DNA of 64,000 bases from Erythrobacter sp. (GTDB taxonomy: Bacteria; Pseudomonadota; Alphaproteobacteria; Sphingomonadales; Sphingomonadaceae). Below are positions 23,487 to 31,951 of this stretch, piece by piece (positions within the stretch are counted from its first letter, which is position 1; every line of letters starts with the position of its first letter). Under the pieces are notes generated by a model. It was not told the DNA's origin. It saw only the letters and a list, made by a program, of their open reading frames with translations, and did not search any database. The translations under genes and the position numbers were made by a program. The stretch lies in NCBI RefSeq assembly GCF_035194505.1, contig NZ_CP136573.1:930001-994000 (forward strand), read 5' to 3'.

Positions 23487-25579
23487 TACGGGGATGTGTC
23501 GCCGTAAACCTCGCTGGCGATATCGGCGGGCAGGCTGCCGCGCAGCTCTTCGCGCCACACGGTCGCAACCGCGTCGGACGGCGCGCGCCAGTCCCCGCGC
23601 GGGCTCAAGGCGCCGGCCGAGGAGACCTTGGGCCCGTTGGGCAGCGCCGAACGCTTGAACTGCGAAAAGCCGAAGAAGCGCGCGCAGAACCGGTCGAGCC
23701 AGTGCGCGATCTGCGCGAGGCTGTAGGCGTTTTTCTTCGTGTCCGGAAAGCCCGCAGGCCACAGCCCTTGCCCCGCATCCTTCCACGCGTGCCACGCCAG
23801 GAAGGCGACCTTTGACGGGCGCTGGCCGTAGCGGATCACGTGGTGGAGGAAGAAGTCGTTCAGTTCATAGGGGCCGACCAGTGCCTCGGTCGATTGCATC
23901 TGGCCGTCAGCGCCCGGCGGCACCAGCTCCGGCGAAATCTCGGTATCGAGGATCGCGGCCAGCACCTTGGCGCAACTCTCGTCGAACTGGCCCGTCGCGA
24001 TGGTCCAGCGGATCAGATACTGGATCAGCGTCTTGGGCACGCCCGCATTGACGCCGTAATGGCTCATGTGATCGCCCACGCCATAGGTGCACCAGCCGAG
24101 CGCGAGTTCGGAAAGGTCACCGGTGCCGACGACAAAGCCCGAATGCTGCCCGGCAAGGCGGAACAGGTAATCAGTTCTGAGGCCCGCCTGCACATTCTCG
24201 AAGGTCACATCATGCACCGGTTCGCCGCTGGCAAAGGCGTGGCCGATATCTTCCAGCATCTTGAGCGCGGCGGGACGGATGTCGATCTCGCCGGCGGTGA
24301 TGCCCATGGCCGCCATCAGCTGGTGGGCATTGCTCTTCGTGCCTTCGGAGGTGCCGAAGCCGGGCATGGTATAGCCGCGAATGGTGGTGCGGGGCAGGCC
24401 CAGCCGGTCACATGCCTTGGCTGCGATGATCAGTGCATGGGTGCTGTCGAGCCCGCCCGAAATGCCGATGACGAGGCTCTTGCTGCCGGTCGATTCGATC
24501 CGCCGCATCAGCGCATCGACCTGGATATTGAAGGCCTCGTAGCAGTCCTCGTCGAGCTTCTCGGTCCGGCTGGGCACAAAGGGGAAGCGCGCGACGGGGC
24601 GGACGAGGCCGATGTCGCCTTCCACATAGGCGTGTTCGAACACGATCCTGCGATAGCTGTCTGCAGGGCTTCCGGCCGATTCGGCGGCATCGGCGAAGGT
24701 CTGATTGCGCAAGCGCTCGGCGGCGAGGCGCTCGGTGTCGATATCGACGATGCACAGCTCGCCCGTCCGGTCGAACCGTGCCGACTGGGCGAGCAGATCG
24801 CCCATCTCGTAGATCACGCCCTGCCCGTCCCACGCGAGGTCCGTGGTGCTCTCCCCGTGGCCGCTCGCGGAATAGACATAGGCGGCAATCGCACGGGCAG
24901 CCGAGGAGCGAGCGTGCAAGTGGCGATCATCGGCCCGGCCGATGGTGACCGGCGAGGCCGAAAGGTTACACAGGATCAGCGCGCCCGCCATCGCAGCCTG
25001 CATCCCCGGAGGGACCGGCGCCCAGAAATCCTCGCAGATTTCGACCCCGAAGCGGAAGCCGCCCAGATTGGCCGCGGCGAAGACCAGATCGGTGCCGAAG
25101 GGCACTTCCTCGCCCGCCACGGCGATCCACAGATCGGTGCACCCGCGCCCGTGAGCGAAATGGCGCTTTTCGTAGAACTCGCGGTAATTGGGCAGGAAGC
25201 TCTTCGGGACAACGCCCAGAACCTGCCCGCCCGCGATCACGACCGCGCAGTTATAGAGCTTGTCCGCCCGCCGCAGCGGCGCGCCCACCACCAGCACCGG
25301 ATGCAGATCGGCCGAAGCCGCGACCACCTCGGCCAGTGCCTGTTCCACCCGGTCAAGCAGCGCGTGCTGGAGCAGCAGATCGTCGATTGCATAGGTCGAC
25401 AAGGTCAGCTCGGGGAAGACCACCAGATCGACATGGGCCGCATGGGCCTTGTGCGCCTCGGCCAGCACACCGGCGGTGTTATAGGCAACATCGGCCGGAC
25501 GACACGCAGGCGTCGCCGTCGCCACGCGCACGAAGCCGTGCTCGTGGGCATCGGTAAAGGGGTGCGAGGTCTCGCTCAT
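23486..25579 (-). CDS. nadE: Glutamine-dependent NAD+ synthetase
   Basis: The 697-residue enzyme converts nicotinate adenine dinucleotide, ATP and glutamine to NAD. The N-terminal nitrilase domain has the E-K-C triad: FPELTLSTYAID (Glu), VPKSFLPNYREFYEKR (Lys) and GVEICEDFWAPVPP (Cys). The C-terminal ammonia-dependent domain has GISGGLDSTHAL (PP-loop, about residue 380), TMPGFGTSEGTK and GTGDLSELALGWCTYG. Length matches the long glutaminase-fused type. The EamA transporter is coupled to its end. Confidence 0.95.
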   Translation of the reverse strand: MSETSHPFTDAHEHGFVRVATATPACRPADVAYNTAGVLAEAHKAHAAHVDLVVFPELTLSTYAIDDLLLQHALLDRVEQALAEVVAASADLHPVLVVGAPLRRADKLYNCAVVIAGGQVLGVVPKSFLPNYREFYEKRHFAHGRGCTDLWIAVAGEEVPFGTDLVFAAANLGGFRFGVEICEDFWAPVPPGMQAAMAGALILCNLSASPVTIGRADDRHLHARSSAARAIAAYVYSASGHGESTTDLAWDGQGVIYEMGDLLAQSARFDRTGELCIVDIDTERLAAERLRNQTFADAAESAGSPADSYRRIVFEHAYVEGDIGLVRPVARFPFVPSRTEKLDEDCYEAFNIQVDALMRRIESTGSKSLVIGISGGLDSTHALIIAAKACDRLGLPRTTIRGYTMPGFGTSEGTKSNAHQLMAAMGITAGEIDIRPAALKMLEDIGHAFASGEPVHDVTFENVQAGLRTDYLFRLAGQHSGFVVGTGDLSELALGWCTYGVGDHMSHYGVNAGVPKTLIQYLIRWTIATGQFDESCAKVLAAILDTEISPELVPPGADGQMQSTEALVGPYELNDFFLHHVIRYGQRPSKVAFLAWHAWKDAGQGLWPAGFPDTKKNAYSLAQIAHWLDRFCARFFGFSQFKRSALPNGPKVSSAGALSPRGDWRAPSDAVATVWREELRGSLPADIASEVYGDTSP

Positions 25580-25701
25580 GGGTGCCGTCTACGCGCTCCG
25601 CTGTCTTATGGCAGCCTCTAGCGGCTAATCCTTGCCGTTCCTAGCAGGCGCGCGAAAAGTCCTGCTTTCCGGCCCCCTAGCCTTTCGATGGACGGCGATG
25701 C

Positions 25702-25727
25702 TTGAACCTTGGCGCGCAAGGTTCCAA
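25702..25727. promoter_or_regulatory. Imperfect inverted repeat upstream of the GST gene
   Basis: TTGAACCTTG and CAAGGTTCCAA flank GCGCG, a near-perfect 10+10 bp dyad, 35 bp before the yghU-like start. It could be an operator or a leader hairpin. Confidence 0.5.
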
Positions 25728-25761
25728 GTCTTGCCCCACACACGCAACAGGAACCGCATTC

Positions 25762-26628
25762 ATGGCCGACCCAACCTATACCCCGCCCGCCGTCTGGAGC
25801 GCCGACACCGTATCGGGCGGGCGCTTTGCCTCGATCAACCGGCCCACCGCAGGCGCGCGCGAAGAGAAGGCGCTGCCCGTCGGCCAGCATCCCTTCCAGC
25901 TCTATTCGCTCGCCACGCCCAACGGGGTGAAGGTGACGGTGCTGCTGGAGGAGCTGCTCGAAGCCGGACACAAGGCGGCCGAATATGATGCCTGGACGAT
26001 CAATATCGGCGCGGGCGAACAGTTCACCAGCGGCTTTGTGGACGTGAACCCCAATTCCAAGATCCCCGCCCTGCTCGACCAGTCCGGCCCCGTGCCCTTC
26101 CGCGTGTTCGAGAGCGGCGCGATCCTCGTCCACCTTGCGGAAAAGTTCGGGATGTTCCTCCCCACCGATCCCGCGAGCCGCGCCGAGGTTCTTTCGTGGG
26201 TGTTCTGGCAGGTCGCCAGCGGGCCTTTCATGGGCGGCGGCTTCGGCCATTTCTACGCCTATGCGCCCGAGAAATACGAATATCCGATCGATCGCTACGC
26301 GATGGAGACCAAGCGCATCTTCGATGTGGCCGACCAGCAGTTGGCAAAGACGCGCTATCTGGCAGGCGACGAATATACCCTCGCCGATATCGCCAACTTT
26401 CCCTGGCTCGCGCCCTTTGTGGCAGGCCAGATCTACAATGACGCCAAGACCTTCCTTTCGATCGACGAATATACCAACGTCGCCCGCTGGGCGCGCGAGA
26501 TTGCCGCGCGGCCGGCAGTGCAGCGCGGGCGGATCGTCAACAAGGTGTGGGGCGAGGAGAACACCCAAATGCGCGAGCGCCACGCGGCGGAAGACTTCGC
26601 GGGCAAGAACCTCGACTGGACGTTCTGA
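25762..26628 (+). CDS. yghU: Glutathione-dependent disulfide-bond oxidoreductase (YghU/nu-class GST)
   Basis: The 288-residue protein has the YghU-type N-terminal extension (YTPPAVWSADTVSGGRFASINRPTAG), then the thioredoxin domain HPFQLYSLATPNGVKVTVLLEEL with VDVNPNSKIPALLD and FESGAILVHLAEKFG, and a helical C-domain with YTLADIANFPW. YghU binds two glutathiones and shows disulfide-bond reductase and peroxidase activity. CAGGAACC precedes the ATG. A GC-rich hairpin follows at 26646 and probably ends the message. Confidence 0.92.
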   Translation: MADPTYTPPAVWSADTVSGGRFASINRPTAGAREEKALPVGQHPFQLYSLATPNGVKVTVLLEELLEAGHKAAEYDAWTINIGAGEQFTSGFVDVNPNSKIPALLDQSGPVPFRVFESGAILVHLAEKFGMFLPTDPASRAEVLSWVFWQVASGPFMGGGFGHFYAYAPEKYEYPIDRYAMETKRIFDVADQQLAKTRYLAGDEYTLADIANFPWLAPFVAGQIYNDAKTFLSIDEYTNVARWAREIAARPAVQRGRIVNKVWGEENTQMRERHAAEDFAGKNLDWTF

Positions 26629-26645
26629 AGCCAGCCGAGGGGGAA

Positions 26646-26678
26646 GGCTGCGCGCAGGCGAAATTCGCGCGCGCAGCC
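26646..26678 (+). terminator. Possible terminator hairpin after yghU
   Basis: GGCTGCGCGC and GCGCGCAGCC form a 10-bp perfect stem with a 13-base loop, 18 bases after the stop codon. The following tract is only CCCTTCAC, so termination may be weak. Confidence 0.5.
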
Positions 26679-26721
26679 CCCTTCACATTGCGATTTCACA
26701 CGTTATAGAGCGCGCCTCTGC

Positions 26722-26796
26722 TGGGGCGTAGCCAAGCGGTAAGGCAGCGGTTTTTGGTACCGCCATGCGAAGGTTCGAATCCTTCCGCCCCAGCCA
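26722..26796 (+). tRNA. tRNA-Gln (anticodon TTG)
   Basis: The acceptor stem TGGGGCG pairs with CGCCCCA. The D-arm is GCCAAGCGGTAAGGC, the anticodon arm GCGGT-TTTTGGT-ACCGC places TTG at positions 34-36, and the T-arm AAGG-TTCGAAT-CCTT is standard. The terminal CCA is encoded. The weak first pair and the TTG anticodon are usual for tRNA-Gln. Confidence 0.97.
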
Positions 26797-26867
26797 GATT
26801 TCTCCCGCAGGACTGGATCACCGCATCCGCTGCGGCGCGCCAAAGTCGCGCGGCATGCAGCCCTGCC

Positions 26868-28097
26868 CTAGCGTTCGAACACCGCCCCATGCGGCTTGGC
26901 CGAGCCGGTCCAGCCATGCGGCCAGGTGCGCGAATCGAAACTGAATCCGACCTTCCCGTCCGCATCGCGGAAGGTCTCGTCGATCACGAGCTTGCCCGTC
27001 GTCTGGTCCAGCTTGAGCAGATAGGTCCGGTCGCCCTCGCGTCCGGAAGTGATCACGAGCCGTTTCGCCTTCGGATCCCACCCGGTCCAGTGCGGCTCAT
27101 AGGTTTCATCGATCACCAGCCGCGAGACCTCTACCGCGCGCTCGGGATTGCTGATGTCGAGCACCACGAAACCGTGCATGGCGGGCACGCTCTGGATGAA
27201 GAACTTGCCGACGATCGTGGGCACCCCGCACCAGTTGCCTTCGAACTGGTGGACCAGCCGGGCAACCGGCGTGGGCGTGTCGATGCCCGAAACGCGCTGC
27301 ACCCCGCAGGACAGGGTCTGGATATAGACCGATCCGTCCGGGCCGACGCGGGCTTCCTCGGGCGAGACATGGCCGTTGAGGCTGGGGCCGGGATCGAGCC
27401 GATGCGTGCCGAGCAGCTTGAGATCGGACAGGCGGAAGATCTGGTAGGTGTTGCTGGTCAGCAGGTAATCGTCGCCCATCGGCGAATTGGTCACCAGCAC
27501 CCGGTCGATGTCCGGCAGCACGGCAAGGCTGTAGGGCAGCAGGCCCTCGGCGGCGAAGGCCGGATCGACATTGCTGACCGCCCGCACTGCCTTGCCCGCC
27601 TCGTCGATCTCCTCAATGCCGCCGCTCTTGCCCGTCATAGCGCCATGGCCAGCGTGGCCGCCGTGATCCTCGTACTGGAAGCTCGAAAGCACATGGCCGT
27701 TGGGCAGCCGCAGGAAGCTGTGCGGCATGGCATAGCCCGCCAGATTGCCGAACGCGGCCACCTGCCGGGGCTTCAGGGGATCGGTGAGGTCGATCACCAC
27801 GGTCTGGCCCGCATCGTGATCATTGGCGAACAGCTTGCCGCTTTCGGGCATCCAGTATTCGGTATGGTGGGGATTGTTGCTGGTCTGATCGGTCGCGGCG
27901 GTGGTGATCAACTGGCCATAGGTGGGCGAGGCCGGATCGGCATCGATCACGGCGATGAAGTTCTTGTCCTTGCCCGCGCGGTCTCCGGCCCAGACGAACA
28001 ACCGGTGGCCTTCGGCACCCGCCTCGCCGGCCAGGGCCGCGCAAGGTGTGGCAACAAGCAGCGCAGCAAACAGGGCCGCAAGGCGCTTTGTCTTCAT
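26868..28097 (-). CDS. Secreted selenium-binding-protein-like beta-propeller protein
   Basis: The 409-residue precursor has a signal peptide (LAALFAALLVATPCAALAG). The mature part reads as repeated beta-propeller blades: TEYWMPESGKLFANDHDAGQ, MPHSFLRLPNGHVLSSFQ, DRVLVTNSPMGDD and VDISNPERAVEVS. These recall the SBP56/methanethiol-oxidase and YVTN families. A His-rich stretch (YEDHGGHAGHG) suggests metal binding, and methanethiol oxidases are copper enzymes. I start at the ATG at 28097, which has GGGGGA before it; longer frames overlap the SDR promoter. Family placement is moderate and substrate unknown. Confidence 0.6.
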   Translation of the reverse strand: MKTKRLAALFAALLVATPCAALAGEAGAEGHRLFVWAGDRAGKDKNFIAVIDADPASPTYGQLITTAATDQTSNNPHHTEYWMPESGKLFANDHDAGQTVVIDLTDPLKPRQVAAFGNLAGYAMPHSFLRLPNGHVLSSFQYEDHGGHAGHGAMTGKSGGIEEIDEAGKAVRAVSNVDPAFAAEGLLPYSLAVLPDIDRVLVTNSPMGDDYLLTSNTYQIFRLSDLKLLGTHRLDPGPSLNGHVSPEEARVGPDGSVYIQTLSCGVQRVSGIDTPTPVARLVHQFEGNWCGVPTIVGKFFIQSVPAMHGFVVLDISNPERAVEVSRLVIDETYEPHWTGWDPKAKRLVITSGREGDRTYLLKLDQTTGKLVIDETFRDADGKVGFSFDSRTWPHGWTGSAKPHGAVFER

Positions 28098-28284
28098 ATG
28101 TCCCCCGTCGATCTCCATCCCGTGCCTCACGGCATTGCTTGCAGGACTAGCCCATATAGGGCGCGAATGCGAGACACCGCATGGCCCTGAAGCCTGCCAC
28201 TTTTCGCGGGCGCATGGCGCGGCCTTGCGGCTATGCTGTGGCGACGCTCCCGCATCATCTGCGGAGCCGCAAGGGAGACGCGCA

Positions 28285-29037
28285 ATGGATCTGCAGCTCG
28301 ATGGAAAAACCGCGCTGGTGCTGGGCGCAAGCAAGGGTCTGGGGCGCGCGATTGCCGAAAGCCTCGCCAATGAGGGCGTGGATGTGATCACCGTCGCACG
28401 GTCGGCGGCGACTTACGAAAGCTTCCATCACATCATCGCCGATCTCGACGATCCGGCCGCGCCGGCTGCGATTCTGGCGGCGGTCAGCGCGACCGGCCGC
28501 TCGCCCGACATCGTGGTGCTCAATTCGGGCGGCCCGCCCACCGGCAGCGCCGCCGAGACCACGCCGGAGCAGTTCGCGGGCGTGTTCGGACGGATGTTCA
28601 ACGCCCAGCTCGCGATTGCTCAGGCCTGTCTTCCGGCGATGCGCGCGCAGGGCTTCGGGCGGATCATGGCAATCGCCTCGACCAGCGTGATCACGCCGAT
28701 CCCCGGCCTGGTGCTCTCGAACGCGGTGCGCGCGATGCTTGCCTCGTGGTGCAAGACGCTGGCGGGCGAAGTCGCGGCGGATGGCGTGACGGTCAACATG
28801 CTGCTGCCCGGCCAGATCGCCACCGACCGGCTGACCAGCCTGCACGGCATGATGGCACAGGCGAGCGGGCAGACTGCGGAAGACGTGCGCGCGCGCTCGG
28901 TGGCCGCAATCCCGGCGCGCCGGCTCGGACGGCCGGAAGAATTCGGCGATATCGCCGCCTTCCTCGCCAGCCCGCGCGCGGCCTTCATCACTGGCTGCGC
29001 GATCAAGGTCGACGGCGGACAGACCGCGACGCTCTAG
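28285..29037 (+). CDS. SDR family oxidoreductase lacking the canonical YxxxK
   Basis: The 250-residue Rossmann protein has LVLGASKGLGRAIAESLA (residues 11-28) for NAD(P), NSGGPPTG in place of NNAG, and IPARRLGRPEEFGDIAAFLAS near the end. At the active site the Ser is present (ASTSVITPIP) but the Tyr-x-x-x-Lys is replaced by Ser145-Asn-Ala-Val-Arg149. This substitution defines a 3-oxoacyl-reductase-like SDR subgroup whose activity is poorly known. AAGGGAG precedes the start. It is divergent from the propeller gene and convergent, 4 bases apart, with the DUF2490 gene. Confidence 0.88.
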   Translation: MDLQLDGKTALVLGASKGLGRAIAESLANEGVDVITVARSAATYESFHHIIADLDDPAAPAAILAAVSATGRSPDIVVLNSGGPPTGSAAETTPEQFAGVFGRMFNAQLAIAQACLPAMRAQGFGRIMAIASTSVITPIPGLVLSNAVRAMLASWCKTLAGEVAADGVTVNMLLPGQIATDRLTSLHGMMAQASGQTAEDVRARSVAAIPARRLGRPEEFGDIAAFLASPRAAFITGCAIKVDGGQTATL

Positions 29038-29041
29038 CCGC

Positions 29042-29719
29042 TCAGAAGGTCATGAACAGGCCGATATTGGCGGTGTGATCCACCCGGTCCGCACCATCGC
29101 GCACGACATACTGGTTGAGATAGCCCGGCACCAGTTCGGCATTCTTGGTCAGCGGCACCGACACCCCGACGAAATTGCGCCACAGCGAAACCCCGCCGCG
29201 CTGCACGGCGGTCTGGTTGAGATCGACGAAGGGTTCGGTGAAGACCACCAGCTTGTTGTCCTGCGACAGCGGCACCCGTAGCTGGACGAACTGGCGCAAC
29301 CGCCATGCCGTGCCGTCGCTCTCCTCGAAAGTGCGCTGCTCCAGCCGCGTGCGCGCATCCACGGTCACCCCGCCCTCGGTCTCGATCAGGCGGTGGTTGA
29401 ACTCCTGATAGAAGCGATGCTCGTTACGGCGCAGCGGGCCGCCCGGATCGCTGAACACATAGGCATAGCCAACGCCGATGCTGGTGCGCTTGTCGATGCG
29501 GTAGCCGACCAGCGAGCGCGCAAGAAATTGCCCGAGCCGTCCGGCATCATCGGTGAAGCGCTCCTGCGCCTCGATCCGGACGAAGACCTTGTCGCTCGCG
29601 TTGATGGTGGCGAACTGGGCGAGCCAGACATTGGCATCATCCTCGGCCGCCGCTGGCGCGGCGCAGACCAGTGCGCAGGCACCGAAAAGGGCGACAAGCG
29701 GCTGTTTGAGGGCAATCAT
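29042..29719 (-). CDS. DUF2490 domain outer-membrane-type protein
   Basis: The 225-residue precursor has a signal peptide ending APAAA. The mature part has DUF2490 features: VWLAQFATIN, QFLARSLVGYRIDK, SIGVGYAYVF, RFYQEFNHRL, RTRLEQRTFEES and a terminal Phe (LFMTF), consistent with a small outer-membrane beta-barrel. Members are uncharacterised; some may protect against radicals or carry small hydrophobes. It diverges from the alkyl sulfatase gene across 156 bp, so joint regulation is possible. Confidence 0.85.
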   Translation of the reverse strand: MIALKQPLVALFGACALVCAAPAAAEDDANVWLAQFATINASDKVFVRIEAQERFTDDAGRLGQFLARSLVGYRIDKRTSIGVGYAYVFSDPGGPLRRNEHRFYQEFNHRLIETEGGVTVDARTRLEQRTFEESDGTAWRLRQFVQLRVPLSQDNKLVVFTEPFVDLNQTAVQRGGVSLWRNFVGVSVPLTKNAELVPGYLNQYVVRDGADRVDHTANIGLFMTF

Positions 29720-29875
29720 CCGGGACACAGGAGCGTGCCTAGCACCGCGATCCTTTGTCTGGCGATCACCGCAACCTGCGTATTCCACCGCAGGGCGATG
29801 CGCGGCCAGCTTGCTGGCTTGAAACCGTCGCCCCGCGCGGGCATCACGGCGGCGGAGAGAAAAAAGGAGAGGAGA

Positions 29876-31855
29876 ATGCACAAACCGGCTTTTCGCGCGT
29901 CGGCAGCGCTGATCGCGTTGCTTTCGGCCAGCCAGGTGGCAGCGCAGCAACAGGCCGCCGCCGCCACGGGAACACCGCCGTCCGAGGCGACCATCGCTGC
30001 GCAGGAGGCCGTCCGCACCGCACTGCCGCCCGAAGGTACGCGCGATGGCGAGTTTGCCCGCCGCGGCTTTGTCGCCACCCTCGCCGATCCGCTGATCCGC
30101 AATGCCGCAGGCGCGCCGGTGTGGAACCTTGCCGCCTATGATTTTGCCGAGGGCCCGGCGCCTGCCAGCGTCAATCCCAGCCTGTGGCGACACATGGGCC
30201 ACTTGCGCCATCACGGGCTGTTCCAGGTCAGCGCCAACGTCTGGCAGGTGCGCGGCTTTGACGTCTCGAACATGACGGTGATCCGCGGCAAGACCGGCTG
30301 GATCGTGATCGATCCGCTCACCAGCACCGAAACCGCCAAGGCGGCGATCGACCTCGTCAACGCCAAGCTGGGCACGCGTCCGGTGAGCGCAGTGATCTAT
30401 TCGCACAGCCACGGCGACCATTTCGGGGGCGTGCGCGGGGTTGTGGATGCAGGCGCAGTCGCTTCGGGCAAGGTCGCGGTGATCGCACCGGCGGGCTTCA
30501 TGGAAGAGGCCACGTCCGAAAACGTCATGGCCGGCGGGGCGATGATGCGGCGCGCGGCCTACCAGTTCGGCACCGCCCTTGCGCCCGGCCCGATGGGGCA
30601 GATGGGCAGCGGCATCGGGCGCGGGTTGTCCGGCGGCACGCTCTCGCTGATCCCGCCGACCGACATCGTCGCCAAGACCGGCGAGACCCGTGAGGTCGAT
30701 GGCGTCAGCCTTGAATTCCAGATGGTCTCGGGAACCGAGGCACCGGCGGAATTCAACGTCTTCATCAAGCCGGAAAGCACCTTCCTTGCGGCCGAAATCG
30801 CCACCTGCTCCCTGCACAACATCCTCACTCCGCGCGGGGCCAAGGTGCGTGATGCGCGGGCCTGGGCGCATTATCTCGATGAAGCCGCGCTTACCTATGC
30901 GCCCCAAAGCGATGCGGTGATATCGAGCCATTGCTGGCCGATCTTCGGGCGCGCTGCGGGCACCGCATGGATCACCGCCCAGCGCGACAATTACCGCTGG
31001 CTCCACGATCAGACCGTGCGGCGCATGAACCGCGGCGAGACGATGGACGAGATTGCCGAAGCGCTCGAAGCCTCCCCCCCGCCGGGCAATGGCACGGAAT
31101 GGTCGACCCGCGGCTATTACGGCACGATCAGCCACAATGCGAAGGCGATCTACCAGTTCTATCTCGGCTGGTATGATGCCGTGCCGGCGAACCTCCACCG
31201 CTATCCGCCGGTCGAGCGGGCGACCAAACTGGTCGAGGCGCTGGGCGGGGAAAGCCGCGTGCTGGCACTGGCGGAGAATGCCTATGCAAGCGGAGACTAT
31301 CGCTGGTCGTCCGATCTGCTTCAGAGCCTTGTCTTCGCCGCGCCCGGCAACGCAGCGGCCAAGGCGATGCTGGCGAAATCCTACGAACAGCAGGGCTACC
31401 AGTCCGAAAGCGCGATCTGGCGCAACCAGTTCCTCGCCGCCGCCGGAGAACTCCGCAGCGGCCGGGTGGATCGCAGCGCCGCGCAGAGCAACGACATGAT
31501 CGCCGCGCTGTCGACGCAGGAGCTGCTCGATTCCGCCGCCACACGCTTCGCGCCCGAAAAGCCGGGACCGCGCGGGATCACCATCGCGCTCGATATTCCC
31601 GATCGCGGCGAGCAGGCGATGATCGAGATCACCGGCCAGGCGATGATCGGCCGCACAGGGATGCTGCCGGACAAACCCGACATCACCATTCGTGGCCCGC
31701 GCCGCGCGATGCTGGCGCTGTTCTTCGTCAAGGTGCCGGTCAGCACGGTCAAGGCCATGGAAGGGGTGACGATCGAAGGCGATCTGGCCGGTTTGCAGGC
31801 GCTAATCGATGCAATGGACCCGATGCCGCACAGCTTCGATATCGTCACACCTTGA
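29876..31855 (+). CDS. Periplasmic MBL-fold alkyl/aryl sulfatase (SdsA/BDS1 type)
   Basis: The 659-residue precursor has a signal peptide (ALIALLSASQVAAQ). The metallo-beta-lactamase domain carries HSHGDH at residues 177-182, the di-zinc motif, followed by the active-site region EFNVFIKPESTFLAAEIATCSLHN. A helical dimerisation domain (YYGTISHNAKAIYQFYLGWYD and onward) and a C-terminal SCP2-like lipid-binding domain (from about residue 530) complete the layout. Homologues hydrolyse sodium dodecyl sulfate and related esters to alcohol and sulfate. GGAGAGGAGA precedes the ATG. Sequence alone does not fix chain length or primary/secondary ester preference. Confidence 0.93.
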   Translation: MHKPAFRASAALIALLSASQVAAQQQAAAATGTPPSEATIAAQEAVRTALPPEGTRDGEFARRGFVATLADPLIRNAAGAPVWNLAAYDFAEGPAPASVNPSLWRHMGHLRHHGLFQVSANVWQVRGFDVSNMTVIRGKTGWIVIDPLTSTETAKAAIDLVNAKLGTRPVSAVIYSHSHGDHFGGVRGVVDAGAVASGKVAVIAPAGFMEEATSENVMAGGAMMRRAAYQFGTALAPGPMGQMGSGIGRGLSGGTLSLIPPTDIVAKTGETREVDGVSLEFQMVSGTEAPAEFNVFIKPESTFLAAEIATCSLHNILTPRGAKVRDARAWAHYLDEAALTYAPQSDAVISSHCWPIFGRAAGTAWITAQRDNYRWLHDQTVRRMNRGETMDEIAEALEASPPPGNGTEWSTRGYYGTISHNAKAIYQFYLGWYDAVPANLHRYPPVERATKLVEALGGESRVLALAENAYASGDYRWSSDLLQSLVFAAPGNAAAKAMLAKSYEQQGYQSESAIWRNQFLAAAGELRSGRVDRSAAQSNDMIAALSTQELLDSAATRFAPEKPGPRGITIALDIPDRGEQAMIEITGQAMIGRTGMLPDKPDITIRGPRRAMLALFFVKVPVSTVKAMEGVTIEGDLAGLQALIDAMDPMPHSFDIVTP

Positions 31856-31951
31856 GGCGGCACGAAGGGAATCGCGGGCTTGCGCCGTTAGGGGAATGAA
31901 CCGGTGCGGGCTAACCGCCCGGTTCGCGAATTCGAGGAGCGCCGCACACCC

